Assembly: GCF_000814905.1 (NCBI RefSeq)
Contig: NZ_JXAG01000030.1
Coordinates: 93,761 to 157,760 of the forward strand
Direction: 5' to 3'
Source: Enterobacter sp. Bisph1
GTDB taxonomy: Bacteria; Pseudomonadota; Gammaproteobacteria; Enterobacterales; Enterobacteriaceae
Length of the DNA stretch: 64,000 nucleotides
Of the stretch, positions 51,123 through 62,331 are shown one piece after another (position 1 is the stretch's first letter; the number at the start of each line of letters is the position of its first letter). The translations under genes were made by a program, and so were the position numbers. A model generated the notes under the pieces. It was not told where the DNA came from. It saw only the letters and a list, made by a program, of their open reading frames with translations, and did not search any database.

Positions 51123-51590
51123 CTAGCGGGAAGTGAAAGACTCTATCAGCGCCGTTGTCTGGCGCTTAGCCCATACCACCGACGCAATTTTTAGCGCTTC
51201 CGACACGATAAACAACGCGAGAGCTGCCGCTGCGCTGGTTATGCCGGTGAAATGGATAAACAGCGGGATTAATGCCACTGAGCATGAAAACGAGAGCACG
51301 CGCGCTATTTCCTGCGCAATAAAGAAAATTATTGAAATATCTTTTTTAACAAAAAAAGACCACGCAGAAAAGGCCAGTGATATAATCAACAAGATATTAA
51401 CAAAGAAAAAAAACTGTATCATGCTCCCGGCTAAACCGCTCAATTCCATTTGCGCATAATTTACGTAAAAGTCGTTTATATCTGAATAAAAGGGCACCTT
51501 ACCGCGTTGCAGTGGAAAGAGTAAATAGCTGGTCAGCGCCAGCAGATCCATCACGCCCCAAAAAATATATATTTTATGACTTAATTTCAT
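51123..51590 (-). CDS. Unrecognised four-helix membrane protein, second gene of a pair
   Basis: 155 residues from ATG 51590 (MKLSHKIYIFWGVMDLLAL); AAGGGA lies about 9 bases upstream, a better site than for the ATG three codons earlier. Four hydrophobic stretches are seen: about residues 6-25, 50-75 (MIQFFFFVNILLIISLAFS), 84-110 and 114-138. The gene overlaps the 3' end of the 269-codon gene by 17 bases, so expression is linked. AT-rich. No family recognised. As an overlapping membrane partner of an unknown soluble protein it could be an immunity or anchoring protein, which is inference. Confidence 0.72.
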   Translation of the reverse strand: MKLSHKIYIFWGVMDLLALTSYLLFPLQRGKVPFYSDINDFYVNYAQMELSGLAGSMIQFFFFVNILLIISLAFSAWSFFVKKDISIIFFIAQEIARVLSFSCSVALIPLFIHFTGITSAAAALALFIVSEALKIASVVWAKRQTTALIESFTSR

Positions 51591-52383
51591 AATCTTCATC
51601 CCTTGCGCCAGGAATCCATTGCCAGGATTTCCCCGCTTGCGCCTGGGTATCTTCACCTGCAAGGTATTTCTGCAAAACCGTGCGTTTTTCACCGTAGCGG
51701 CGAATAACTGAACGGCTACACAGGGTTTCCCGCGCATCGGCTGTTAAGCTTTCAGGCAACGGCGTCCAAAGTTGAACTTTCTCACGCGTGGTATTGATAT
51801 AGTCCTTCGGGTCTGAGCCAAATGCACGCCCCTCCTCGCCGAGACTGTTTGCCCGGTTGAGCAGCATCGCGGCGGCATTTTTGACGCCGTTAAAATCACT
51901 TTCGCTGCTTTTCCAGTAGCCTGGCCCATATTCTGACGTTATCGGCACAAAGGTGCTGCGGGTCGGCGCCGGTCGCCCATGTATCGCAACGCTGCCTTTA
52001 TAACCGTTAATAATGGTTCTGATAAATACCGCGTTAAACGACAGCGGCTGGACGCAAAAAAGCTCGGCGTTTTCCGCGATAAAAAAGGGATAATAGAAGC
52101 GGTTACGCGTGCTGATATCTGAACAAATCACTACCACCACGCCTTTATCTATCAGGCAGTCGATATATTTTTCTTTTTGATGACCTAAGGGATCGTGCGG
52201 TAATCCATATTTAAAACCGTGGTGCCGCTTTATGCTATAACCATCGATGCTGCTCAACAGATTATTCGGACTGCTTTCAATATAATACTCCTTTTGTATA
52301 ATATTTTTCGCGATATCCGGCGCCACAATATTTTCATAATCTTTCGGCAATAGATTTGTTTTTCTTATATCATAAATATCCAT
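51574..52383 (-). CDS. Unrecognised 269-residue protein, first gene of a pair
   Basis: No signal peptide. Begins MDIYDIRKTNLLPKDYENIV and continues with a 5' half clearly AT-richer than the flanking genes. Notable blocks are GYSIKRHHGFKYGLPHDPLG, KYIDCLIDKGVVVVICSDIS, INGYKGSVAIHGRPAPTRS and PITSEYGPGYWKSS. A charged C-terminal half ends GARDEDYEIKS. Several His/Asp/Arg pairs could be catalytic but no known motif fits. Its ribosome site is poor (GGTATTATAAA). It overlaps the membrane-protein gene. It sits between yjbB and metH, adjacent in E. coli, so it is an insertion. No function is proposed. Confidence 0.72.
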   Translation of the reverse strand: MDIYDIRKTNLLPKDYENIVAPDIAKNIIQKEYYIESSPNNLLSSIDGYSIKRHHGFKYGLPHDPLGHQKEKYIDCLIDKGVVVVICSDISTRNRFYYPFFIAENAELFCVQPLSFNAVFIRTIINGYKGSVAIHGRPAPTRSTFVPITSEYGPGYWKSSESDFNGVKNAAAMLLNRANSLGEEGRAFGSDPKDYINTTREKVQLWTPLPESLTADARETLCSRSVIRRYGEKRTVLQKYLAGEDTQAQAGKSWQWIPGARDEDYEIKS

Positions 52384-52579
52384 TTTATAATACCCAAGTT
52401 GAATTTGTAACGATTAAAGGAATGCAGAAAAAGTAACTTAAGATGCTGTGGAGATCCTCCTCATCATACGCATGAACAGGATCAAGTCGCTAAGACAATA
52501 TACATTTTTAAGAATGTTCTTAGTTTCAAATTATATTATCTTTGCTTCACAATAGTTTCGTAAAAATGAAATCACGCAG

Positions 52580-52607
52580 AAAAAAGGGGCATTTTAAATA
52601 CCCCTTT
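52580..52607 (-). terminator. Rho-independent terminator of metH
   Basis: On the minus strand AAAGGGG pairs with CCCCTTT around an 11-base AT-rich loop and runs into a T tract, 5 bases past the metH stop. Confidence 0.85.
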
Positions 52608-52611
52608 GCCG

Positions 52612-55600
52612 TTAATCTGCGTCGTAACCTAAATTAGACGCCAGCCAGCGCTCCACTTCCGCTACCGCCATGCCTTTACGCCGGGCATAATCCTCTACCT
52701 GATCGCGCTGTATTTGTGCAACGGCGAAATATTTACTGTTGGGATGGCTGAAATACCAGCCGGATACCGACGCGCCCGGCCACATGGCATAGGATTCGGT
52801 CAGCTTCATCCCGGTATGTTTCTCCACGTCGAGCAACTGCCAGATAGTGCCTTTTTCCGTGTGTTCCGGGCAGGCCGCATAGCCAGGGGCCGGGCGGATC
52901 CCCTGATAATTTTCGCGGATTAGCTCCTCATTGCTGAGGTTCTCATTCGGCGCATAGCCCCAATATACTTTACGCACCCGCTCATGGAGATATTCCGCAA
53001 AGGCTTCTGCCAGCCGGTCGGCCAACGCTTTGACCATGATTTTATTGTAATCATCATGTGCCTCGTCGTAAGCCTGCGCCAGCGCATCCTCTTCCAGACC
53101 GCCGGTGACCGCGAAAGCACCGATATAGTCCGCTTTACCGCTCTGTTTCGGCGCGACAAAATCTGCCAGACAGTAGTTCGCAAAACCGATTTTTTCCGTT
53201 TGCTGGCGCAGATGACAGCCCAGAGCCAGCACCTGCGTGCGGCTTTCATCGCGGTAAATTTCAACATCGTCGCCGACGCGGTTCGCCGGGAAAAGCCCTA
53301 CCACGCCGCGCGGGTTCAGGCGTTTTTCCGCGCTCAATTGATCGAGCATCGCATTGGCGTCCGCAAGCAGGCGCTTCGCCTCTTCACCCACAACTTCATC
53401 TTCAAGAATGCGCGGATATTTCCCGGCCAGCGACCAGGTCATAAAGAAAGGCGTCCAGTCGATATAGTTGCGCAGCGTCTCGATGCTGGCCGTCACTTCC
53501 TGTACCCCAGGGCGGTGTACAACCGGCGGCGTATAGCTTGCCCAGTCAAAGGCGAGGTCGTTTTCCCGCGCCGCCTGTAACGTTACCGGCGGCGTGCGCG
53601 GTTTTTTACGCCCATGCTGGATACGCACGGTTTCATACTCTTTGCGCGTGCGGGCAACAAAATCATCATGTTGGGTGTCGGACAGCAGCGCCGACACGAC
53701 GCCCACGGTGCGCGAGGCGTTTTGCACATAGACCGTTGGGCCGCTGTAGTTCTGCTCGATTTTCACCGCCGTGTGCGCTTTCGAGGTGGTCGCGCCGCCA
53801 ATCAGCAGCGGAATGGTGAAGCCCTGACGCTCCATCTCTTTCGCCACGTTAACCATTTCGTCGAGGGAGGGCGTAATCAACCCGGAAAGGCCAATCAGAT
53901 CGGCATTCACTTCGCGCGCGGTTTTAAGGATTTTATCGGCAGGCACCATCACACCGAGATCGATAATTTCGTAGTTATTACACTGCAGCACCACGCCAAC
54001 GATGTTTTTGCCAATGTCGTGAACGTCGCCTTTCACCGTGGCGATAACCATTTTGCCGTTGGTCTTGCCCTTCTCTTTACTGGCTTCGATATAGGGCTCA
54101 AGGTAGGCCACGGCCTGCTTCATCACGCGCGCGGATTTCACCACCTGCGGCAGGAACATTTTGCCCTCGCCGAACAGATCGCCTACCACGTTCATACCGT
54201 CCATTAATGGCCCTTCAATCACCTCAATCGGGCGGGCAGCCTGCTGGCGCGCCTCTTCGGTGTCCAGCTCGATAAATTCGGTAATGCCTTTCACCAGCGA
54301 ATATTCGAGGCGTTTTTTCACATCCCAGCTGCGCCACTCGGCCTGCTGGGCATTCGCCCCCTCATCGGCACCTTTGCTGCCGCGATATTTTTCTGCCAGG
54401 TCCAGCATCCGTTCGGTGGCATCATCGCGCCGGTTGAGGATTACATCTTCCACGCCGTCACGCAGTTCAGCGGGCAGATCGTCATAAATCGCCAGCTGCC
54501 CGGCGTTAACGATGCCCATATCCATACCGTTGCGAATGGCGTAATAGAGGAAGACGGCGTGAATCGCTTCACGCACCGGATCGTTACCGCGAAATGAGAA
54601 AGAGACGTTGGAAACACCGCCGGAAATTAATGCGTGCGGCAGCTCGCGTTTAATATCTTCACAGGCACCAATAAAGTCCTGCGCATAATTGTTGTGCTCT
54701 TCAATGCCGGTGGCGACGGCAAAAATATTTGGGTCGAAGATAATGTCTTCCGGCGGGAAACCCACCTCTTCGGTAAGAATTTTATAAGCGCGGCGGCAAA
54801 TGTCGATTTTACGCTCGCGGGTGTCTGCCTGGCCCACTTCATCAAAGGCCATCACCACCACGGCAGCACCATAACGGCGCACCAGTTTCGCGTGGTGAAT
54901 AAAGGTATCAACCCCCTCTTTCATCGAGATGGAGTTGACGATGCCTTTCCCCTGAATGCATTTCAGCCCTTTTTCTATCACTTCCCATTTCGAGGAGTCG
55001 ATCATAATTGGCACGCGGGCAATATCCGGCTCACCGGCTATCAGATTCAGGAAGCGCACCATCGCCGCTTCGGCGTCGAGCATCCCTTCGTCCATATTGA
55101 TATCAATGATCTGCGCGCCGCTTTCCACCTGCTGTCGCGCCACATCCAGCGCTTCGGCGTACTTCTCTTCTTTAATTAAGCGCTTGAATTTGGCGGAACC
55201 GGTTACGTTGGTACGCTCGCCAACGTTAACAAATAAACTGTCATCACCAATGGTGAGCGGCTCCAGCCCCGCCAGGCGGCAAGCCACCGGCAACGCAGGC
55301 AGCTGGCGCGGCGGCACACCGTCAACCGCACGGCTCATGGCAGCAATATGCTCAGGCGTGGTGCCGCAGCAGCCGCCGACAATGTTGAGAAATCCGGCTT
55401 GCGCCCATTCGCCGATCTGCGCCGCCATGGTCTCCGCATCCAGATCGTATTCCCCAAAGGCGTTCGGTAAACCGGCGTTCGGGTGGGCAGTAACATAGCA
55501 TTCGGCGATACGGGAGAGTTCCTGCACATACTGGCGCAGTTCGTCCGGACCCAGCGCGCAGTTCAGGCCGAAGGTGAACGCATCGGCGTGGCGCAAGGAG

Positions 55601-56298
55601 TTGTAAAACGCTTCGGTAGTTTGCCCGGAGAGCGTACGGCCGGAGGCGTCGGTGATGGTGCCGGAAATCATGATCGGCAGTTCAACGCCCAGCGCGTCGA
55701 ACTCCTCTTTGACTGCAAAGATCGCCGCTTTCGCGTTAAGGGTATCAAACACGGTTTCGATCAGGATCAGGTCCGATCCTCCCTCCACCAGCGCCCTGGT
55801 CGATTCCCGGTAAGCCGCGACGAGCTGATCGAATGAGACGTTGCGAAACGCCGGATCGTTAACATCGGGCGAGATCGAGGCGGTGCGGTTGGTCGGGCCA
55901 AGCACCCCGGCGACATAGCGCGGTTTATCCGGCGTTTGCGCCGTCCATTTGTCCGCGCTGGCGCGCGCCAGTTTGGCGGCAGCATAGTTGATTTCCGCCG
56001 ACAGGGATTCCATCTGGTAATCCGCCATCGCGATGGTGGTGGAGTTAAAAGTGTTGGTTTCGATGATATCCGCGCCCGCCGCAAAGTAGGCGTCGTGAAT
56101 CGCACTGATCACCTGCGGCTTGCTGAGCACCAGCAAGTCGTTGTTACCTTTTAGATCGCAGGGCCAGTCGGCAAAACGCTCGCCGCGAAAATCCTGTTCA
56201 CTTAAACGATAGCTCTGGATCATGGTACCCATGCCGCCATCCAGAACCAGAATTCTTTTGCTTAACTGCTGTTTCAGTTGCTCAACTTTGCTGCTCAC
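52612..56298 (-). CDS. metH: Cobalamin-dependent methionine synthase
   Basis: 1228 residues from GTG 56298 ([19 protein letters not shown]), with GGGAG upstream; E. coli 1227. Four modules in order: homocysteine domain with zinc cysteines (GLNCALG, GGCCGTT), pterin domain ([24 protein letters not shown]), B12 domain with the DVHDIGKNI cobalt-histidine motif near residue 760, and the AdoMet activation domain ([41 protein letters not shown]). It transfers methyl from methyl-tetrahydrofolate to homocysteine. It is divergent from iclR. MetR activation is expected from E. coli. Confidence 0.98.
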   Translation of the reverse strand: MSSKVEQLKQQLSKRILVLDGGMGTMIQSYRLSEQDFRGERFADWPCDLKGNNDLLVLSKPQVISAIHDAYFAAGADIIETNTFNSTTIAMADYQMESLSAEINYAAAKLARASADKWTAQTPDKPRYVAGVLGPTNRTASISPDVNDPAFRNVSFDQLVAAYRESTRALVEGGSDLILIETVFDTLNAKAAIFAVKEEFDALGVELPIMISGTITDASGRTLSGQTTEAFYNSLRHADAFTFGLNCALGPDELRQYVQELSRIAECYVTAHPNAGLPNAFGEYDLDAETMAAQIGEWAQAGFLNIVGGCCGTTPEHIAAMSRAVDGVPPRQLPALPVACRLAGLEPLTIGDDSLFVNVGERTNVTGSAKFKRLIKEEKYAEALDVARQQVESGAQIIDINMDEGMLDAEAAMVRFLNLIAGEPDIARVPIMIDSSKWEVIEKGLKCIQGKGIVNSISMKEGVDTFIHHAKLVRRYGAAVVVMAFDEVGQADTRERKIDICRRAYKILTEEVGFPPEDIIFDPNIFAVATGIEEHNNYAQDFIGACEDIKRELPHALISGGVSNVSFSFRGNDPVREAIHAVFLYYAIRNGMDMGIVNAGQLAIYDDLPAELRDGVEDVILNRRDDATERMLDLAEKYRGSKGADEGANAQQAEWRSWDVKKRLEYSLVKGITEFIELDTEEARQQAARPIEVIEGPLMDGMNVVGDLFGEGKMFLPQVVKSARVMKQAVAYLEPYIEASKEKGKTNGKMVIATVKGDVHDIGKNIVGVVLQCNNYEIIDLGVMVPADKILKTAREVNADLIGLSGLITPSLDEMVNVAKEMERQGFTIPLLIGGATTSKAHTAVKIEQNYSGPTVYVQNASRTVGVVSALLSDTQHDDFVARTRKEYETVRIQHGRKKPRTPPVTLQAARENDLAFDWASYTPPVVHRPGVQEVTASIETLRNYIDWTPFFMTWSLAGKYPRILEDEVVGEEAKRLLADANAMLDQLSAEKRLNPRGVVGLFPANRVGDDVEIYRDESRTQVLALGCHLRQQTEKIGFANYCLADFVAPKQSGKADYIGAFAVTGGLEEDALAQAYDEAHDDYNKIMVKALADRLAEAFAEYLHERVRKVYWGYAPNENLSNEELIRENYQGIRPAPGYAACPEHTEKGTIWQLLDVEKHTGMKLTESYAMWPGASVSGWYFSHPNSKYFAVAQIQRDQVEDYARRKGMAVAEVERWLASNLGYDAD

Positions 56299-56452
56299 AC
56301 GCGCTCCCGCCAACGGTCAACCAGGCCAAAAGGCCAGCAGAACATACTGGCACAAAGTGGCAGGGTGGAAAAGCGACGCGGGATTAACATGAGAGATGTT
56401 CAGCATACTCATCCGATCAGTCTGCGAAGGAGTTGCGTTATACTCGTTAAAA

Positions 56453-56467
56453 CGAAAACGATTTCCA
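56453..56467. promoter_or_regulatory. Putative IclR autoregulatory operator
   Basis: On the minus strand TGGAAATCGTTTTCG, 24 bases before the iclR start. It shares the core TGGAAAT-Y-GTTTT with the operator before aceB at 62332, which supports IclR binding here. Confidence 0.6.
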
Positions 56468-56490
56468 CGATACAGAAAAAGGAGCCAGCT

Positions 56491-57315
56491 ATGGTTGCTT
56501 CCGTTCCCGCTAAACGTGGCAGAAAAGCTACAGCCCCCGCCGCGCCTGCGGGTGGGCAAGTCCAGTCATTAACCCGCGGCCTGAAACTGCTGGAATGGAT
56601 TGCCGAGTCGCATGGCAGCGTCGCCCTTACCGAACTGGCACAACAGGCCGGTTTGCCCAACTCTACCACGCACCGCTTGCTGACCACGATGCAGCAGCTC
56701 GGCTTTGTGCGCCAGGTGGGCGAACTGGGCCACTGGTCTATTGGCGCGCATGCGTTTATCGTCGGCAGCAGTTTTCTGCAAAGCCGCAACCTGATGGCCA
56801 TTGTCCACCCGATCCTGCGCAAATTGATGGAAGAGTCCGGCGAAACCGTCAATCTGGCGGTACTGGATAAGAGCGATCATCAAGCGATTATTATCGACCA
56901 GGTTCAGTGTACGCAGCTGATGCGGATGTCCGCGCCTATTGGCGGCAAGCTGCCGATGCACGCCTCCGGGGCGGGTAAAGCCTTTTTGTCGCGCCTGAGC
57001 GATGAGCAAGTTGGGAGTTTGCTGCACCGCCAGGGGCTGCACGCTTATACCCCTGCCACGCTGGTCTCGCCGGTCCATCTGAAAGAGGATCTCGCCCAGA
57101 CACGTAAGCGCGGCTATTCCTTTGATGATGAAGAACATGCGCTGGGCCTGCGCTGCGTGGCGGCCTGTATTTTTGATGAATACGGCGATCCCTTCGCCGC
57201 AATCTCCCTTTCCGGGCCCATATCACGCATCACCGATGACCGCGTGACAGAGCTGGGCGCAATGGTGATTCGCGGGGCGAAAGAGGTGACGCTGGCGTAT
57301 GGTGGAACGCGTTAA
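56491..57315 (+). CDS. iclR: Acetate operon repressor IclR
   Basis: 274 residues from ATG 56491 (MVASVPAKRGRKATAPAAP), E. coli length, with AAGGAGCC upstream; the frame runs 71 codons further into metH territory without similarity. The winged helix is at about residues 25-85 (SVALTELAQQAGLPNSTTHRLLTTMQ). The effector-binding domain follows, with the family signature EEHALGLRCVAACIFDEYGD near residue 220. It represses aceBAK, the operon just downstream in the opposite orientation, with glyoxylate and pyruvate as effectors. Confidence 0.97.
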   Translation: MVASVPAKRGRKATAPAAPAGGQVQSLTRGLKLLEWIAESHGSVALTELAQQAGLPNSTTHRLLTTMQQLGFVRQVGELGHWSIGAHAFIVGSSFLQSRNLMAIVHPILRKLMEESGETVNLAVLDKSDHQAIIIDQVQCTQLMRMSAPIGGKLPMHASGAGKAFLSRLSDEQVGSLLHRQGLHAYTPATLVSPVHLKEDLAQTRKRGYSFDDEEHALGLRCVAACIFDEYGDPFAAISLSGPISRITDDRVTELGAMVIRGAKEVTLAYGGTR

Positions 57316-57325
57316 TCTTGGGTGT

Positions 57326-57351
57326 TTGCGCATGCCAGACGGCATGCGCAA
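57326..57351. terminator. Terminator-like hairpin between iclR and aceK
   Basis: An 11-bp perfect stem (TTGCGCATGCC / GGCATGCGCAA, loop AGAC) between the convergent iclR and aceK stops. Flanking A and T residues are short, so it may work in both directions but weakly. Confidence 0.7.
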
Positions 57352-57391
57352 AAGATAGGCGATTGAAGGATAAGAGATTACGGCTGTAAAA

Positions 57392-59140
57392 TCACCCCGC
57401 CGGCTGCAATACGCCAGCGCCGAAGCGTAGGCTGAAGCGCTGGCGTTTGCGATAGGCATAAACATCTTCTATATGCCCGTCGCGAATGCGCGCCTGCAAG
57501 CCCCGCCAGTAGTCGGCACGCAGTAAATCGGCATGCATCTCTTCAAACAGCGGGCCGATTTCCGGGTCGGCGCATAACCAGTGGCGAAACTCCTCGGGAA
57601 AAACATCGCCTGGCGACACGCTGTACCACGGCTCGGCGCTCAGCTCATCTTCCGGGTAACGCGGCGCGGGAATATCGCGGAAGTTCACCTCGGTCATATA
57701 ACAGATTTCGTCGTAGTCGTAGAACACCACGCGGCCGTGGCGCGTAACGCCGAAGTTTTTAAACAGCATGTCGCCGGGGAAAATATTGGCGGCGGCAAGC
57801 TGGCGAATGGCGTTGCCATACTCCTCTACCGCGTCGCGTAACTGCTGGCCTTTGACCTGCTCAAACCACAAATTGAGCGGCACCATCCGGCGCTCGATAT
57901 AGAGATGACTGATTGAGATGCGATCGCCAAGATCGGTGATTTTACCCGGCGCTTGCTCCAGCAGCAGCGCCATCAACGGCGGTGCGATCTGCCTTTTTTC
58001 CAGCACGAAGTTTTCAAACTCCTGGGTATCGGCCATGCGCCCCACGCGATCATGCTCTTTCACCAGCTGATAGCAGGCGCGCACATGGGCGGCGCTCATC
58101 TCTTTTTGCGGGGGGAAGCGATCTTTTATCACCTTAAAGACCCGGTCGAATCCGGGCAGCGTAAACACCAGCATCACCATGCCGCGGATCCCCGGCGCTT
58201 CGATAAACTGCTCGTCGCTGGCGTTGATGTAATGTAAATACTCGCGGTAGCTTTCCGTTTTGCCGTGTTTCTGGCAACCAATCGCCATATAGAGTTCAGC
58301 GGTGGTTTTCCCCGGCAGGATCTCCCGCAGCCACTCCACGGTAGCGGCGGGCAGCGGCGCGTAAACCATAAAATAGGAGCGGGCGAAGCCAAACACGATG
58401 CTCGCTTCCGCATAGGTGGTCAGGCAGGTATCGACAAACAGCTCGCCGTCATCGCTGCGATGGATCGGCAATAAAAAGGGCAGCGTCGCCATCGGCGTGT
58501 GCAGTTTGCCAACCAGCCAGGCGGCTTTGTTGCGGTAGAAAAGCTCGTTCGCCACCTGTAAGTGTGAATGGGCCAGGATTTCGCTGCCGAAGGTCTCCTG
58601 CAGATGGGCGGTGATATAACGCACATCGCGCGCTTTATCCTGCCACGGCAGGCGCAGCGGCAAATCGGACAGCACTTTGCTCAGCAGCACTTCCCAACCG
58701 CGCTCGGGCGAAAAAGCTTTCGCCAGCGGACGGGGAATGGTACGAAAGCGGCGTTCCGGCTGGGAGCTAAAGATAAATAGCCGTTCGGGCGTCAGGGAGC
58801 GGTGATCGAACAGACGGCAATACACGGAATTAAAGAAGCTTTCAGCAATTTCAAAACGGGGATAATCCGGCAGTAGCTGCGTGTAGTGCTCTTTGACGCG
58901 CAGTAAAAAACCGGCGTCCGGGCTTTGGCTGTCGGTGATGCAACGCAGCTGTTCAACCACCAGGCCAACATGATGATCATACAGATGAATGCGCTGCTTC
59001 ATCGCCTGCTGGACAGCGAGCCAGTCGGCCTGTTCAAAGCGCTGCTGCGCGCCAGAGGTCACTTCCAGAAAACGACCATATTGGGCATCAAAGCCCTGCA
59101 GGATGGTTTGAGCAATCAGCAGTTCCAGGCCACGCGACAT
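57392..59140 (-). CDS. aceK: Isocitrate dehydrogenase kinase/phosphatase
   Basis: 582 residues (E. coli 578) with GAGGGA upstream. The N-terminal regulatory domain (about 1-310) binds AMP and the C-terminal kinase-like domain (about 315-578) has [14 protein letters not shown] and the [11 protein letters not shown] metal-binding motif. [26 protein letters not shown] is family-typical. It reversibly phosphorylates isocitrate dehydrogenase to divert carbon into the glyoxylate bypass. It is the third gene of aceBAK. Confidence 0.97.
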   Translation of the reverse strand: MSRGLELLIAQTILQGFDAQYGRFLEVTSGAQQRFEQADWLAVQQAMKQRIHLYDHHVGLVVEQLRCITDSQSPDAGFLLRVKEHYTQLLPDYPRFEIAESFFNSVYCRLFDHRSLTPERLFIFSSQPERRFRTIPRPLAKAFSPERGWEVLLSKVLSDLPLRLPWQDKARDVRYITAHLQETFGSEILAHSHLQVANELFYRNKAAWLVGKLHTPMATLPFLLPIHRSDDGELFVDTCLTTYAEASIVFGFARSYFMVYAPLPAATVEWLREILPGKTTAELYMAIGCQKHGKTESYREYLHYINASDEQFIEAPGIRGMVMLVFTLPGFDRVFKVIKDRFPPQKEMSAAHVRACYQLVKEHDRVGRMADTQEFENFVLEKRQIAPPLMALLLEQAPGKITDLGDRISISHLYIERRMVPLNLWFEQVKGQQLRDAVEEYGNAIRQLAAANIFPGDMLFKNFGVTRHGRVVFYDYDEICYMTEVNFRDIPAPRYPEDELSAEPWYSVSPGDVFPEEFRHWLCADPEIGPLFEEMHADLLRADYWRGLQARIRDGHIEDVYAYRKRQRFSLRFGAGVLQPAG

Positions 59141-59159
59141 CGTATTCCCTCAGACATAA

Positions 59160-59185
59160 GCCCGGCAGGCTGAATCCTGCCGGGC
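59160..59185 (-). other. Intercistronic hairpin between aceA and aceK
   Basis: A perfect 10-bp GC-rich stem (GCCCGGCAGG / CCTGCCGGGC, loop of 6) begins 11 bases after the aceA stop with no T-run. In E. coli a stem at this place contributes to the steep drop of AceK relative to AceA. Confidence 0.75.
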
Positions 59186-59195
59186 ATGTTGACGA

Positions 59196-60500
59196 TTAGA
59201 ACTGCGCTTCTTCCGTCGATCCTGTTAACGCGGTGACCGAAGAGGCTCCACCCTGGATAATGGTGGTGACTTTGTCGAAATAGCCGGTGCCCACTTCTTG
59301 CTGATGAGAAGCGAAGGTATAGCCCTCGTTGCTGGCGGCGAATTCCGGCTGTTGCACCTTCTCAACGTAATGTTTCATCCCTTCGCCCTGAGCATAGGCA
59401 TGGGCTAAATCAAACATGTTGAACCACATACTGTGGATGCCCGCGAGGGTAATGAACTGGAACTTGTAGCCCATGTCGGACAGTTCCTGTTGGAAACGGG
59501 CGATGGTGCTGTCGTCGAGATTCTTTTTCCAGTTAAACGATGGCGAGCAGTTATAGGCCAACAGCTTGCCGGGATATTTGGCATGGATCGCATCGGCAAA
59601 GCGTCGTGCCAGCTCAAGGTCGGGGGTGGAGGTTTCGCACCACACCAGATCGGCATAAGGCGCGTACGCCAGGCCACGGCTAATCGCCTGCTCAATACCC
59701 GCATCGGTGCGGTAGAAACCTTCGTGGGTGCGTTCACCGGTAATAAAGGCGCTGTCATAGGGATCGCAATCCGAGGTGATCAAATCGGCAGCGTCCGCAT
59801 CGGTACGCGCAACCACTAGTGTCGGGACACCCAGGACATCCGCTGCCAGACGCGCCGCCACCAGTTTTTGCACCGCTTCCTGGGTCGGCACTAAAACTTT
59901 ACCGCCCATGTGCCCGCATTTTTTCACCGAGGCGAGCTGATCTTCAAAGTGCACCGCCGCAGCGCCGGCCTCAATCATCGATTTCATCAGTTCAAAGGCG
60001 TTTAATACGCCGCCAAAACCGGCTTCGGCATCCGCCACAATCGGCAGGAAATAGTCGACAAAGCGTGGATCGCCCGGCTCAATCCCGGAAGACCACTGAA
60101 TTTGATCGGCGCGGCGGAAGGTATTGTTGATGCGCTCAACTACCGCCGGCACCGAGTTTGCCGGGTAGAGCGACTGATCCGGGTACATGCTGGCGGCCAG
60201 GTTGGCGTCAGCGGCAACCTGCCAGCCGGAGAGATAAATAGCTTCAATACCCGCTTTTGCCTGCTGCAAAGCCTGCCCGCCGGTGAGCGCGCCGAGGCTG
60301 TTGATATAGCCTTTTTTCGATTCGCCATGCAGCAAACGCCACATTTTCGCCGCACCCAGTTGCGCCAGTGTGCATTCCGGATTGACCGAACCACGTAGTT
60401 TCACCACGTCCTCCGCGCTATAAGGACGGCAAATCCCTTCCCAGCGCGGTTGTGTCCACTCTTTTTGTAATTCTTCGATTTGTTGGGTACGCGTTTTCAT
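59196..60500 (-). CDS. aceA: Isocitrate lyase
   Basis: 434 residues from ATG 60500 ([19 protein letters not shown]), E. coli length; an in-frame ATG 24 bases upstream is less likely. The catalytic loop is [17 protein letters not shown] with the active Cys near residue 195. The barrel motifs [22 protein letters not shown] and [10 protein letters not shown] are intact. It cleaves isocitrate to glyoxylate and succinate, second in aceBAK. Confidence 0.98.
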   Translation of the reverse strand: MKTRTQQIEELQKEWTQPRWEGICRPYSAEDVVKLRGSVNPECTLAQLGAAKMWRLLHGESKKGYINSLGALTGGQALQQAKAGIEAIYLSGWQVAADANLAASMYPDQSLYPANSVPAVVERINNTFRRADQIQWSSGIEPGDPRFVDYFLPIVADAEAGFGGVLNAFELMKSMIEAGAAAVHFEDQLASVKKCGHMGGKVLVPTQEAVQKLVAARLAADVLGVPTLVVARTDADAADLITSDCDPYDSAFITGERTHEGFYRTDAGIEQAISRGLAYAPYADLVWCETSTPDLELARRFADAIHAKYPGKLLAYNCSPSFNWKKNLDDSTIARFQQELSDMGYKFQFITLAGIHSMWFNMFDLAHAYAQGEGMKHYVEKVQQPEFAASNEGYTFASHQQEVGTGYFDKVTTIIQGGASSVTALTGSTEEAQF

Positions 60501-60560
60501 GATGCAGATGCTCCATATTTTCACGTCTGGCAGCCCAGCCGTTATTGGTGAAAGCTATTT

Positions 60561-60599
60561 GGTCCCGACAGCAGTCAGGTTTTACCTGCTGTCGGGACC
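60561..60599 (-). other. Long hairpin between aceB and aceA
   Basis: A 14-bp perfect stem (GGTCCCGACAGCAG / CTGCTGTCGGGACC) can be extended by CAGG/CCTG across one bulge. It lies 28 bases past aceB with no T-run. It should protect aceB mRNA from 3' decay and separate aceB and aceA output. Confidence 0.75.
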
Positions 60600-60627
60600 G
60601 ACAATGGCGAAGGAAATAGCCTGCTGA

Positions 60628-62229
60628 TTACGCCAGCAAGCGATAGCCAGGTAAGGTCAAGAAGTCGATCAGCTCATCCGAGGTGGTGATCTGCTCCATC
60701 AAGCGGGCGGCATCGTCAAAACGTCCGCTGCTGTAGCGGTGCTCGCCCAGCTCGTCCTGAATGACCCGCATCTCTTCGGCCAGCATCTGGCGGAACAGCG
60801 CTTTGGTGACCGGCTTGCCGTTGCTGAGTGTTTTTTCGTGGTGGATCCATTGCCAGATGGAGGTACGGGAGATTTCCGCCGTGGCGGCATCCTCCATCAG
60901 CCCGTAGATGGGCACGCAACCGTTGCCGGAAATCCACGCTTCGATGTACTGCACCGCCACGCGGATGTTGGCGCGCATCCCCTCTTCGGTGCGCTCACCT
61001 TCGCACGGCGCGAGCAGTTGTTCGGCGGTGATGGGCGCATCGTCTTCGCGGCTAACAAACAGCTGATTTTTGTGTTCGCCAAGAGCGGCGTTAAACACTT
61101 CCATTACAGTATCGCCAAGCCCTGGGTGGGCAATCCAGGTGCCGTCATGACCATTTTTTGCTTCCAGTTCTTTGTCGGCTTTTACTTTGTTGAGTACCCA
61201 GTTATTGCGCTCGGTATCTTTGCTGGGGATAAACGCCGCCATGCCGCCCATCGCAAAGGCACCGCGGCGATGGCAGGTCTTGATAAGCAGGCGCGAATAG
61301 GCGCTGAGAAAGGGTTTATCCATTGTTACAACCTGGCGATCGGGCAGCACGCGATCCGGGTAGTTTTTCAGGGTTTTAATGTAGCTAAAGATGTAATCCC
61401 AGCGCCCGCAGTTCAGACCTACAATGTGGTCGCGCAACGCATGGAGGATCTCATCCATCTGGAATACGGCAGGCAGCGTTTCAATCAGCAGCGTGGCTTT
61501 AATGGTACCGCGCGGCAGGTCAAAGCGATCTTCCGCAAAGCTAAAGACTTCGCTCCACCACGCCGCTTCTTGCCAGGACTGGGTTTTCGGTAAATAGAAA
61601 TAGGGGCCGCTGCCTTTGGCGAGCAGATTTTTATGGTTGTGGAAAAAGTAGAGCGCGAAATCGAACAGGCTGCCCGGAATCGCTTCTTCGCGCCAGGTAA
61701 CGTGTTTTTCCGGCAGGTGTAAGCCCCGCACGCGGCATACCAGCACCGCCGGGTTCGGTTTCAGCTGGTAAATTTTTCCCGCTTCATTGGTGTAGCTAAT
61801 CGTGCCGTTAACCGCATCGCGCAGGTTGATCTGTCCGTCGATCACTTTTTCCCAGTTGGGAGCCAACGAATCCTCAAAATCCGCCATAAAAACTTTTACG
61901 TTAGCATTCAGCGCGTTAATCACCATTTTGCGCTCAACCGGCCCGGTAATTTCAACACGTCGGTCGATAAGATCGTCAGGAATGCCGCGAATAGTCCATT
62001 CACCGTCACGAATGGAAGCGGTTTCCGAAATAAAGTCAGGCAACGTACCGGCATCGATTTGTTGCTGTTGACGCAGACGTGCGGCCAGCAGTTGATTGCG
62101 TTTTGGTGTAAAACGGGCCACCAGTTCGCTCAGGAATTCCACGGCCTGTGGGGTGAGAATCTGCTTCTCTTGCTCACCGTACGGCTGCGTGAAGGCCAGT
62201 TCATCGGTTGTTGTTGCCTGTTGTGTCAT
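60628..62229 (-). CDS. aceB: Malate synthase A
   Basis: 533 residues from ATG 62229 (MTQQATTTDELAFTQPYGE), E. coli length, with AAGGAA upstream; the frame is open 39 codons further but that is the promoter region. Malate synthase motifs: VKVFMADFEDSLAPNWEKV, KATLLIETLPAVFQMDEIL and CVPIYGLMEDAATAE carrying the catalytic Asp. It condenses glyoxylate with acetyl-CoA to malate. First gene of aceBAK, under the IclR operator at 62332. Confidence 0.98.
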   Translation of the reverse strand: MTQQATTTDELAFTQPYGEQEKQILTPQAVEFLSELVARFTPKRNQLLAARLRQQQQIDAGTLPDFISETASIRDGEWTIRGIPDDLIDRRVEITGPVERKMVINALNANVKVFMADFEDSLAPNWEKVIDGQINLRDAVNGTISYTNEAGKIYQLKPNPAVLVCRVRGLHLPEKHVTWREEAIPGSLFDFALYFFHNHKNLLAKGSGPYFYLPKTQSWQEAAWWSEVFSFAEDRFDLPRGTIKATLLIETLPAVFQMDEILHALRDHIVGLNCGRWDYIFSYIKTLKNYPDRVLPDRQVVTMDKPFLSAYSRLLIKTCHRRGAFAMGGMAAFIPSKDTERNNWVLNKVKADKELEAKNGHDGTWIAHPGLGDTVMEVFNAALGEHKNQLFVSREDDAPITAEQLLAPCEGERTEEGMRANIRVAVQYIEAWISGNGCVPIYGLMEDAATAEISRTSIWQWIHHEKTLSNGKPVTKALFRQMLAEEMRVIQDELGEHRYSSGRFDDAARLMEQITTSDELIDFLTLPGYRLLA

Positions 62230-62331
62230 GGTGCGGTTCCTTATATTTGCAGCAAAGACAGTTCTCAATGCCAACGAAGATCGGCTGTGCAGTTTTCGTT
62301 CGGCAGGATCAATCCTGGTCAATAACCTTTC

